NCBI RefSeq assembly: GCF_004698125.1
Contig: NZ_ML214298.1
Span: 372,001-436,000 of the forward strand
Source: Halosimplex halophilum
GTDB taxonomy: Archaea; Halobacteriota; Halobacteria; Halobacteriales; Haloarculaceae
Length of the DNA: 64,000 nucleotides
Direction: 5' to 3'
Each line of letters starts with the position of its first letter. Position 1 is the stretch's first letter. Of the stretch, positions 23,364 through 30,973 are shown piece by piece. Both the position numbers and the translations under genes were made by a program. The notes beneath the pieces are model-generated. The model saw only the letters and a program-made list of their open reading frames with translations. It was not told the DNA's origin and searched no databases.

Positions 23364-25766
23364 TCAGGGCTCGTCGACGCCGACGACCTCGAACCGGGCG
23401 CCCGGACGCTCCCCGTCGGCGCCGTCACCAGTGCTGTCGGTGGACTGGTTGGCGTCGGAGCCGTCACCGGCGTCGCCGTCGCGGTCGGCGTCGGTCACGC
23501 GAACGTCCCAGCCGTGGGCGTCGGCCGTCTGCGCGACGATCGAGAGGCCGAGTCCGGTGCCACCCGAGGCCGTCGAGAAGCCGCTCTCGAAGACCCGGTC
23601 CCGTCGGTCCGGCGGGATACCGGGGCCGTCGTCCGCGACGAAGAAGCCGGGTTCGTCGTCGAGGACGCCGACGCGGACGGTCGCGTCGTCGCCGGCGTGT
23701 TCGACCGCGTTGCGGAAGAGGTTCTCGAACAGCTGGCGGAGCCGCGACTCGTCGGCCGCGATCACTCTCGCGCCGGCGACGCGCAGCGTCGCGTCGCCGG
23801 TGGCGACGGTCGCCCAGCTGGTCCGCGCGACCCGTTCGAGGTCGACGGGGTCGGTCGACTCGACGCGCTCGCCCTCGCGGGTCAGCGTCAGGATGTCCTC
23901 GACGAGCTGTTCCATCCGCTCGACCGCCCGCTCGCACAGGTCGAGGTGGTCGTCGTCGTCGGCGTCGACCATCTCCAGCGACCCCGCGAGGACGTTCAGC
24001 GGGTTCCGGAGGTCGTGGGAGACGATGCTCGCGAACTCCTCCAGCCGGTCGTTCTGGCGGGACAGCTCGCGCCGCCGCCGGCGCAGCTCCTCCTCGCGGT
24101 CGGCCCGCGCCAGGGCGGCCTCGGTGGTGTTGGCGAGGATGCGGGCCAGCGACACGTCCACCTCGTCGAAGGCCTGCTCGGAGGTCGCCCCGAGGTTCAT
24201 CACCCCGTACTCCCCCAGCGGGAGGATCAGCTCGCTGCGGATCGGCGTGTCGGGGTTCAACAGCCCCTCGGCCGCCGAGAGGTCGTCGTGGACCTGTATC
24301 TCGCCCGAGCGGAAGGCCTCCCAGGAGAGGCCCTCGCCGCTGTCGTAGGTCGGCGCCTCGCCGAGCAGGGCCGCGGCCTCGTCGGTGATCGCCGCGGGTT
24401 CGAGGGCGTCGGCGTCCGACTCGTAGAACCACAGGCCGTTGACGGGCATGTCCAGCACGTCTCGCGCCGTCTCGACGGCCCGCTCGGCAACCGACTCGCG
24501 GTCGGGCGCCTCCATGAACGCCCGCGTCGCCTCGTGGAGCGCGCTCAGCCGCTGCTCGCGGCGCTTGCGCCCGGTCACGTCCCGCGAGGTGACGACGTAC
24601 CCCTCGAAGGCCGTCCCCGTCCGGTTGGTCGCCTTCGACTCGACCCAGCGCCAGTCGCCGTCGGCGGTCCGCATCCGGAACTCGATGCCCTCCGTCGCCC
24701 CCGGTCGCTCGACCAGCTCCGCGAACCGATCGACGACCCGCTCGCGGTCCTCGGGGTGGACGTGCTCGAACGCCGTCTCGCCGACCAGCTCGTCGGGCTC
24801 GTAGCCCAGCACGTGCTCGACAGCGGGGCTCTGATACTCGATCACCCCCGTCTCGTCGAGGACCGTGACGATGTCGGTGACCTCCTCGACCAGCGTCTCG
24901 TAGCGGGCCAGCTCGCGCTCGCGCTCGCGGCGCTCTGTCACGTCGCGGGTCGTCAGCAGCGCGAACCGCTCGGACCCGCCGGGGTCGACCGGGACCGCCC
25001 TGAGGTCGACCGCCGTCGTCGGCGACTCGACGGGCGACTCGAACTCGACGTGCCGTTCGGCGGCCTCGCCCCCGACCACGGCGTCGACGGCCTCGGTCAC
25101 GCGCCGCACGTCGGCCGGGTCGAGGACGCCCGTCTCGGCCAGTACCGGGAGTCGCCGCCCCGCCAGGCCGTCGGCGATCGGCGCCGGCGGCTCGGCCATC
25201 CGGTGGTCGGCGAACCGGAACCGGTAGTCGCCGTCGACGACGTAGACCCCCTCGCTCATGTGCTCGACCACCACCCGCGGCCAGTCGGGCTCGCCGCCGC
25301 CGGCGTCGCCCGTCCCGTCGCCGTCGGCGTCCGCGCCGCCACCGTCGCACCCGGTAGCGTCCCCGGTCGGGCCGTCGCCGGCGTCCCCGGCCCGCTCGAC
25401 TACGGCGGTGACCCGGCCGGTCAGGAGGGCGTACTGCCCCGGCTCGTCCTTCCGGAGGAACTCGGCCGCGCCGGCGTCGAGCGCCCGCTCGGCGACGGAC
25501 TCGTCGGCCGGCGCCGCGAGGATCACCGGGAGGCCCGGGTCGCGCTCGCGGACGGCGTCGAGGAGCCACAGCCCGTCCCGCTCGGGCAGCCGGTAGCCGC
25601 TGACGACGCAGTCGACCCGCCGTCCGTCGAGTGCGTCGAGCGCCTCGTCGGCCCGCCCGACCGCGGTCACGTCGAACGACTCGGCCGCGGCTGCGAGTCG
25701 CTCGGCGGCCGTCTCCGTGAACGCCCGGTCGTCGTCGACGAGGAGCACACGGATCGACTGCTCCAT
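23364..25766 (-). CDS. receiver-PAS-PAS-GAF sensor histidine kinase with degenerate receiver
   Basis: An 800-residue cytoplasmic sensor kinase. Domains in order: receiver (about 4-118, starting IRVLLVDDDRAF), PAS (about 155-265), a second PAS plus PAC (about 285-395), GAF (about 410-555), HisKA with the phospho-His in FASIVSHDLRNPLNVLAG, and HATPase with NLFRNAVEHA, DDGPGIP and GGTGLGLSIV. In the receiver the phospho-acceptor Asp expected in VDCVVSDYRLP is Gly (VDCVVSGYRLPERDG), so it cannot be phosphorylated there and is probably a protein- or ligand-binding pseudo-receiver. The ATG at 25766 is preferred to an in-frame TTG 15 bases upstream. No response regulator gene is adjacent. The signal is unknown. 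Confidence 0.92.
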   Translation of the reverse strand: MEQSIRVLLVDDDRAFTETAAERLAAAAESFDVTAVGRADEALDALDGRRVDCVVSGYRLPERDGLWLLDAVRERDPGLPVILAAPADESVAERALDAGAAEFLRKDEPGQYALLTGRVTAVVERAGDAGDGPTGDATGCDGGGADADGDGTGDAGGGEPDWPRVVVEHMSEGVYVVDGDYRFRFADHRMAEPPAPIADGLAGRRLPVLAETGVLDPADVRRVTEAVDAVVGGEAAERHVEFESPVESPTTAVDLRAVPVDPGGSERFALLTTRDVTERRERERELARYETLVEEVTDIVTVLDETGVIEYQSPAVEHVLGYEPDELVGETAFEHVHPEDRERVVDRFAELVERPGATEGIEFRMRTADGDWRWVESKATNRTGTAFEGYVVTSRDVTGRKRREQRLSALHEATRAFMEAPDRESVAERAVETARDVLDMPVNGLWFYESDADALEPAAITDEAAALLGEAPTYDSGEGLSWEAFRSGEIQVHDDLSAAEGLLNPDTPIRSELILPLGEYGVMNLGATSEQAFDEVDVSLARILANTTEAALARADREEELRRRRRELSRQNDRLEEFASIVSHDLRNPLNVLAGSLEMVDADDDDHLDLCERAVERMEQLVEDILTLTREGERVESTDPVDLERVARTSWATVATGDATLRVAGARVIAADESRLRQLFENLFRNAVEHAGDDATVRVGVLDDEPGFFVADDGPGIPPDRRDRVFESGFSTASGGTGLGLSIVAQTADAHGWDVRVTDADRDGDAGDGSDANQSTDSTGDGADGERPGARFEVVGVDEP

Positions 25767-25898
25767 ACGCGCCCCTGGCAACGGATCCTGAAATAGCTAC
25801 GGGCACCAGTATCAGAACGGAAAGTCCAAGGGGGAACGTGCCCGGCGGCGCCCCGTCGCGGTGCCGGTCGGACGGCCCGGTGTCCCCGGTGGTCCACC

Positions 25899-26810
25899 CT
25901 AGCCCAGCCAGCGGCCGAGGGCGGTCGTCGCTCGCTCGTAGCCGGCCTGGACGGCATCGATCACGGGGGCGGGGAGCCAGGTCGTCCACCGGACGAACCG
26001 GGCAAAGGCCCCGACCGGGTAGCGGGCGCGCGGGTCGTCGGCCTCGGCGGCCCTGACCACCGCGGCGGCGACGCGCTCCGGCGTGGCCGCCAGCGGGTTG
26101 CCGTCGAGGACCCAGCCGTCGTCGAGCGCGGCGTAGGTGCGCGCGTAGGCGGGCGTCCGCTCGCGGCCGGCCAGCCGCTCGCGGGCCGCGTCGGCGAAGT
26201 CGGTGTCGACCCACGCCGGCTCGACCAGGCTCACGTCGACGCCCGTCCCGCGCAGCTCGACCCGGAGCGCGTCGTGCAGCGACTCGACGGCGGCCTTCCC
26301 CGCGGCGTAGGCGCCCAGTCCCGGCGAGGAGGCCAACCCCATGACGCTGGAGACGGTGACGATCCGGCCCCGGCCGCGCTCGCGCATGTGCGGGAGCGCC
26401 GCGCGGACGAGCCGGTGGGGGCCGTGGACGAGCACGTCGAACTCGGCGCGGGCCGCGTCGACGGGCACGTCCTCGACCGGCCCGGCCTCGGCGTAGCCGG
26501 CGTTGTTCACCAGGCAGTCCAGCCGCCCGGTCTCCGCGACCACCGCGTCGACGACGGCCTCGCACTGCTCGTCGTCGGTCACGTCCAGCGCGCGGGTCTC
26601 GCAGTCGGCGCGGACCCGCTCGGGCAGCGGCGCCGCCACGTCGGTCGCGTACACCCGCCAGCCGCGGTCGGCGAACGCCAGCGCGATGGCTGCACCGATC
26701 CCGCTGCCCGCGCCCGTGACGAGCGCGACCGGCTGCCCGCCACCCGCGTCGCCGCCATCCTCGCCGCGTCCCCCGCGGCTCTCCGGGCTCCGTCCGGCGT
26801 TCCGTGACAC
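25899..26810 (-). CDS. short-chain dehydrogenase/reductase
   Basis: A roughly 300-residue classical SDR. The cofactor loop is VTGAGSGIGAAIALAF, the strand-4 motif CLVNNAGYAE, the catalytic Ser lies in VSSVMG and the catalytic pair in YAAGK. A C-terminal extension of about 70 residues after the Rossmann core is typical of the group often annotated as oxidoreductases acting on long-chain or retinoid-like substrates. The start is uncertain: I chose the GTG at 26810, 40 residues before the cofactor loop, because the TATA box lies at about 26879-26890. The frame remains open up to 26909. It is divergent from a FAD monooxygenase and shares its promoter region. Confidence 0.85.
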   Translation of the reverse strand: MSRNAGRSPESRGGRGEDGGDAGGGQPVALVTGAGSGIGAAIALAFADRGWRVYATDVAAPLPERVRADCETRALDVTDDEQCEAVVDAVVAETGRLDCLVNNAGYAEAGPVEDVPVDAARAEFDVLVHGPHRLVRAALPHMRERGRGRIVTVSSVMGLASSPGLGAYAAGKAAVESLHDALRVELRGTGVDVSLVEPAWVDTDFADAARERLAGRERTPAYARTYAALDDGWVLDGNPLAATPERVAAAVVRAAEADDPRARYPVGAFARFVRWTTWLPAPVIDAVQAGYERATTALGRWLG

Positions 26811-26878
26811 GAGCGACCGGCCGCGTTCCCAGGACAAAAGGGTTCCGACGCGCCCGGGCCAGTCCGCACGCCCCACAC

Positions 26879-26890
26879 AATATAAATTCA
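26879..26890. promoter_or_regulatory. bidirectional TATA element
   Basis: AATATAAATTC reads as a TATA box rightwards (ATATAAAT) and leftwards (AATTTATAT), between the divergent SDR and FAD-monooxygenase genes. It is the only AT-rich stretch in this very GC-rich neighbourhood, so one element may serve both genes. Confidence 0.55.
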
Positions 26891-26898
26891 GGTCACAG

Positions 26899-28524
26899 AT
26901 GAGGGGCATCGCCTATCCTGATGCCGGTCCGAGTCGATCACCTGAGCGAACTGTCCCCTCCAGCGACGACGAACAGGGTTCGGTCGGCGACGCGACCCCC
27001 GACCCGGGGGTGGTCCCCGTGACGCTGTCGAGCCTCGACCGCTACCGGCCGGGCCGGCTCGACCGGCTGGGCGAGCGCGCGGTCGTCCTCGGTGGAAGTA
27101 TCGCCGGCCTCTGTGCGGCGCGGGTGCTCGCAGACGGCTTCGACGAGGTGGTCGTCGTCGAGCGCGACCCCCTGCCCGACGGGCCGGTCGAACGCGAGGG
27201 CGCGCCCCAGACTAGCCACCCCCACGCGCTGCTGGGCGCCGGACAGGCGACCCTGGAGGACCTCTTCCCGGGGTTCGGCGAGGACCTGGCGGCCGGCGGG
27301 GGACTGATCGTCGACGTGACGCGCCAGCTGGTCGAGTACCAGAAGGGCGGCTACCTCGCGAGCGGCGACGAGCGGACCCCCTCCTACTGTGCGAGCCGGC
27401 CGCTGTTCGAACACGTCGTCCGCGAACGGCTCCGCGCCCGCGAGAATGTCCGGATCCGCGACGACTGCCGGTTCGTCGACTACCGCACCGACGAGGCCGA
27501 ACAGGCCGTGACCGGCGTCACGGTCCGCGAGGACGGGGCGGTCGACGCGATCGACGCGGACCTCGTCGTCGACGCGACGGGGCGGGCCAGCCGGACGCCG
27601 GAGTGGCTGGCCGACCACGGCTTTTCCGCGCCGCCGGAGGACCGGGTCGGGATCGACCTGCAGTACGCCTCGCTGCGGATCGAGCGCCCGCCGGGCGACA
27701 GGCGGCTGATCAGCGCCCCCGCCGACCCGCCCGAGACCCGCGGCGCCGTGCTGATACCGATCGAGGACGGCCAGTGGGACGTGCTCCTCGCGGAGGTCCA
27801 CGCCGACGACGCGCCCGCCGATCGCGAGGCGGTGCTGGCGTTCGCCGACGACCTCCCGGTCGACCTGGTGGGCGACCTGCTGCGGCGCCAGCGGTGGGTC
27901 TCCGACGAAGTCGCCCGCTACCCGTTCCCGGCGAGCCTGCGGCGCCGCTACGAGCGGCTGGACCGGTTCCCCGACGGCCTGGTCGTCACCGGCGACGCCG
28001 TCTCCAGTTTCAACCCCGCGTACGGCCAGGGGATGTCCGTCGCCGCCCTCGACGCCGTGGTCCTCCACCACGCGCTGGCCGAGGGCGGCCTCGACGGCCT
28101 GCCCACCCGATTTTTCGACCGGCAGGCCCCGGTGGTCGACACGGCCTGGCGGATGGCGACCGGCGTCGACTACCAGTACCCCCAGACCGACGGGGAGCCC
28201 TCGCTCCCCGAGCGGCTGTTCAACCGGTACTTCGACCGCCTGTTGCGGGCGGCCAACGACGACGGCGCCCTCGCGGCGGCCTACGGCGAGGTGCTCGACC
28301 TCGAACGGTCGCCCGCCTCGCTGCTCCGGCCCGGAATCCTCGCCCGCGTGTTCCTCCCCGTCGGCGGCGACGCGACGGAGACGGACCCCCAGCGGGCAGC
28401 CGTCCCGTCGGACGCCGAGTCGGTCAGTTCGCGCGGGGAGTCGGTCCCCTCAGGGGTCGACTCGTCGCCCGCCGCCGATCGTGAACCGACCGTCGAACGC
28501 GAGCGCCCCCAGCGAACGACCTAG
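26899..28524 (+). CDS. FAD-dependent monooxygenase-like oxidoreductase
   Basis: A 541-residue flavoprotein. The FAD ADP-binding loop is VVLGGSIAGLCAARVLADGF ending in an acidic strand (VVVVERD), and the second FAD motif is VVTGDAVSSFNPAYGQGMSV. It resembles aromatic-ring hydroxylase or halogenase-type flavoproteins; the substrate is unknown. The first ATG at 26899 is only about 15 bases after the TATA element. GTG codons at 27010 and 27019 (just before the Rossmann strand) are realistic alternative starts. The C-terminal 40 residues are Ser/Glu/Arg-rich and overlap, tail to tail, 75 bases of the convergent acetoacetate-decarboxylase-like gene. Confidence 0.85.
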   Translation: MRGIAYPDAGPSRSPERTVPSSDDEQGSVGDATPDPGVVPVTLSSLDRYRPGRLDRLGERAVVLGGSIAGLCAARVLADGFDEVVVVERDPLPDGPVEREGAPQTSHPHALLGAGQATLEDLFPGFGEDLAAGGGLIVDVTRQLVEYQKGGYLASGDERTPSYCASRPLFEHVVRERLRARENVRIRDDCRFVDYRTDEAEQAVTGVTVREDGAVDAIDADLVVDATGRASRTPEWLADHGFSAPPEDRVGIDLQYASLRIERPPGDRRLISAPADPPETRGAVLIPIEDGQWDVLLAEVHADDAPADREAVLAFADDLPVDLVGDLLRRQRWVSDEVARYPFPASLRRRYERLDRFPDGLVVTGDAVSSFNPAYGQGMSVAALDAVVLHHALAEGGLDGLPTRFFDRQAPVVDTAWRMATGVDYQYPQTDGEPSLPERLFNRYFDRLLRAANDDGALAAAYGEVLDLERSPASLLRPGILARVFLPVGGDATETDPQRAAVPSDAESVSSRGESVPSGVDSSPAADREPTVERERPQRTT

Positions 28525-29220
28525 CCCCAGGTCGCGCAGGCGCTCGGCCAGCGGATGGCGGCCCAGCGTGTAGGTCCCGCCGAACGGCCGGCCGCCGAAC
28601 CGCCCCGACAGCTCCAGCGGCTGGCGACGGGCCGGGACGCCGCCGTCGGCCCCGCCCCCGCGCCCGTCCCCGTCGGTGTAGCTCGTCGTTCGCACCGTCG
28701 CTTCGAACCGCGGATTCCAGGGAGCGTCGAGCGTGAGGAGGTGACCCCGCTCGTCGCGGACGGCCGTCCGCCGGCGGTCGCCCCGGTCGGTGATCCGAAC
28801 GCTTGCGACGGACTTGGGGTACCCCCAGATCTCGGCGCCGAGCGCCCGGGCCGGCTCGGTGGTGACCGGCAGCGCCGCGACGTAGCCGCCGAGCGCGCCC
28901 GTCGACCCCGCGAGCCCCCGCCGGAGGGCGGCGAATTCTTGGCGCGGCCCGTCGGCGGGGGTGGCGGCCAGGAGGACGCCGACCTCCTCGTAGGGCGCCA
29001 TCGCGTCGTCGCCGATCCGGCGGTAGTCCACCGAGAGGAAGGTGACCGCGGTTCGCCCGAGGGCGACCCTGACGGGCGCGAGCTCCTCGGGCAGCCACTC
29101 GTCGGCCGCCTTCGCGTCGGCCGTGACGACCACCGCCGTCGCCTCGGCCTCCGTTTCGAGTGGAACGGCGACCTCGTGACCGGTGGAGAGGGTTCGTGGT
29201 TCCGGCGGCTGGTCGGGCAC
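28450..29220 (-). CDS. acetoacetate decarboxylase-like protein
   Basis: A 256-residue protein of the ADC superfamily. The hallmark EIWGYPKSVASV contains the Lys that forms the Schiff base in true acetoacetate decarboxylase; here KS replaces the usual KK. Other family stretches are YEEVGVLLAATP and LPVTTEPARALGAE. ADC relatives include lyases and dehydratases on other keto acids, so the substrate is open. A GTG at 29220 is the most sensible start; no ATG is available near the fold's beginning. It lies 100 bases after the aldo/keto reductase on the same strand. Confidence 0.8.
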   Translation of the reverse strand: MPDQPPEPRTLSTGHEVAVPLETEAEATAVVVTADAKAADEWLPEELAPVRVALGRTAVTFLSVDYRRIGDDAMAPYEEVGVLLAATPADGPRQEFAALRRGLAGSTGALGGYVAALPVTTEPARALGAEIWGYPKSVASVRITDRGDRRRTAVRDERGHLLTLDAPWNPRFEATVRTTSYTDGDGRGGGADGGVPARRQPLELSGRFGGRPFGGTYTLGRHPLAERLRDLGLGRSLGALAFDGRFTIGGGRRVDP

Positions 29221-29321
29221 GTCCGTCGATCCGGGCGAGGCCGCCGAAAGGATGGCGGTACCCGCGGCGTTGCGGTGGTCGAACTTGCGGTGGTCGCGCC
29301 GGGAAACCCCTCGCGACCCGG

Positions 29322-30293
29322 CTACTCGTGGCCGTAGACGGGGACGGGGTGGTACGGCGCTTCGAGATACTCCACGTCGGAGTCGGACAGCGATATCTCC
29401 AGGGCTTCGACGGCCTCTTCGAGGTGCTCGATGCTCGACGTACCCACGATGGGCGCGTCGACGTTGTCGTTCTGGAAGTGCCACGCGAGGGCGATCTGGG
29501 CCATCGTGACGCCCTCTTCCTCGGCCAGCTCCTGGACGCGCTCGTTGATCTCCTCGCTGCCGGGGCCCTCGTGGTAGGGCGTCCCGTAGTCGATCTCGTG
29601 TTCGCCCCGGTCGGTCGCGGTGAACTCCTCGTGGGGGCGGGTCAGGTAGCCGGCGGCTAGGGGGCTCCAGGGGATGACGCCGACGTTCTCCCGGTCGCAG
29701 ACGGGGTACATCTCCCGCTCCTCCTCGCGGTAGGTCAGGTGATAGAGGTTCTGCATCGTCTCGAAGCGGGCGAGCCCCTGCTCGTCGCTGACCCGCAGCG
29801 CCTCCTGGAACTGGTGGGCCCACATCGACGAGGCGCCGATGTGGCGGACCTGCCCCCGGGAGACGGCGTCGTCGAGCGCCCGCAGCGTCGTCTCGATGGG
29901 CGTGTCGTAGTCCCAGCGGTGGATCTGGTACAGGTCGACGGTGTCCATGCCCAGCCGGTCCAGCGAGTGGTCGAGTTCCTGTTCGATCGTCTTCCGGGAG
30001 AGGCCCTCGGCGTTGCGGTGGTCTCTGGCGCCCGAGAAGCGGACCTTGGTGGCGACGACCTGCTCGTCGCGGTCGTAGTCGGCGAGGGTGTCGCCGAGGA
30101 TCCGCTCCGATTCGCCCGCCGAGTAGGTGTTGGCGGTGTCGAAGAAGTTGACGCCCAGGTCGATGGCCCGCTCGACGAGTTCCCGCCCTTCCGCTTCGTC
30201 CAGCATCCAGTCGTCGCCGCTGCCGAAGCTCATGCAGCCGAGACAGACCTGCGAGACCTCCATCCCGGTCGAGCCGAGCGTGGTGTACTCCAT
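29322..30293 (-). CDS. aldo/keto reductase
   Basis: A 323-residue NADPH-dependent TIM-barrel reductase. The catalytic tetrad is complete: Asp52 and Tyr57 (FDTANTYSAGESE), Lys83 (VVATKVRFSG) and His125 (LYQIHRWDYD). Cofactor-binding residues lie near IPWSPLAAGYLTRP and PIVGTSSIEHLEEA. The ATG at 30293 begins the standard MEYTTLGSTGMEVSQVCLG N-terminus. It belongs to the large group (AKR11/12-like) reducing varied aldehydes and sugars. The adjacent ADC-like gene may be cotranscribed. Confidence 0.93.
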   Translation of the reverse strand: MEYTTLGSTGMEVSQVCLGCMSFGSGDDWMLDEAEGRELVERAIDLGVNFFDTANTYSAGESERILGDTLADYDRDEQVVATKVRFSGARDHRNAEGLSRKTIEQELDHSLDRLGMDTVDLYQIHRWDYDTPIETTLRALDDAVSRGQVRHIGASSMWAHQFQEALRVSDEQGLARFETMQNLYHLTYREEEREMYPVCDRENVGVIPWSPLAAGYLTRPHEEFTATDRGEHEIDYGTPYHEGPGSEEINERVQELAEEEGVTMAQIALAWHFQNDNVDAPIVGTSSIEHLEEAVEALEISLSDSDVEYLEAPYHPVPVYGHE

Positions 30294-30450
30294 GACCGAC
30301 GCACGGAACGAGCGGACGTAAAACGCCCGCTCGCGGAACCCGCCGACGCTCCCTGCGCGGTCGCGGATGGCCGGCGGTGCCCCGTAGCGGTTTCGCGACC
30401 CCCCGAACGGCCGCTGGTTTGACAATGGGGGGCGCGAAATGGTTGGGTGT

Positions 30451-30816
30451 ATGGCAATCGATGACAGGGGTGCCCTGGTCGCGGCCCTCCGGGAGCAGGC
30501 CGGCGACGCCCTGCGCGTCGTCGCCACCTACGACCGGGACGGGTACGACCCGGTGTACGTCCGGGACGACGTCGAGGGCCACCTCGCCGACCAGGCCGAA
30601 CGGGTCCACGACGAGCTCGTCCTCCAGGGCCTGGGACGGGGCCACCTCGAGGACCTGTTCGCCGCCGGCGACCTCCAGTGTTCGATCCACCGCTTCGACG
30701 ACCTGACGGCCTTCCACTTCGCCGTGGGGGAGTTCTCCGGTCTGTTCGTCAGCGTCGACTCCGAGGCGGACCTGCCGCTGGCGACGTTCGCCGAGACCTG
30801 CAAGAAGCACCTCTGA
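30451..30816 (+). CDS. DUF7522-type conserved haloarchaeal protein
   Basis: A 121-residue protein of unknown function. It shows the same plan as the protein at 55544-55936: an N-terminal GD-LR-V block (AGDALRVVATYDRDGYDPVY), then VRDDVEGHL (compare LREDLERDA), and a C-terminal sheet ending in a short helix (LPLATFAETCKKHL). No catalytic motif or membrane segment is seen. The ATG at 30451 is chosen because conservation with the paralogue begins just after it. The DUF name is recalled and unchecked. Confidence 0.75.
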   Translation: MAIDDRGALVAALREQAGDALRVVATYDRDGYDPVYVRDDVEGHLADQAERVHDELVLQGLGRGHLEDLFAAGDLQCSIHRFDDLTAFHFAVGEFSGLFVSVDSEADLPLATFAETCKKHL

Positions 30817-30973
30817 ACGGCCCCGCCGGCCGGCGCCCCCCGAGTCTCCGTCCGACTGCCCCCGCCGTCGCGGCGCGGACAGCTGGCACCGCCTCGCGTC
30901 GAGCGAGCGACGAGTCCCCGACGCCGGCGGGGTCGGGCCCCGCGCCGGGTTTATATTCGCAGATTGCATACGC

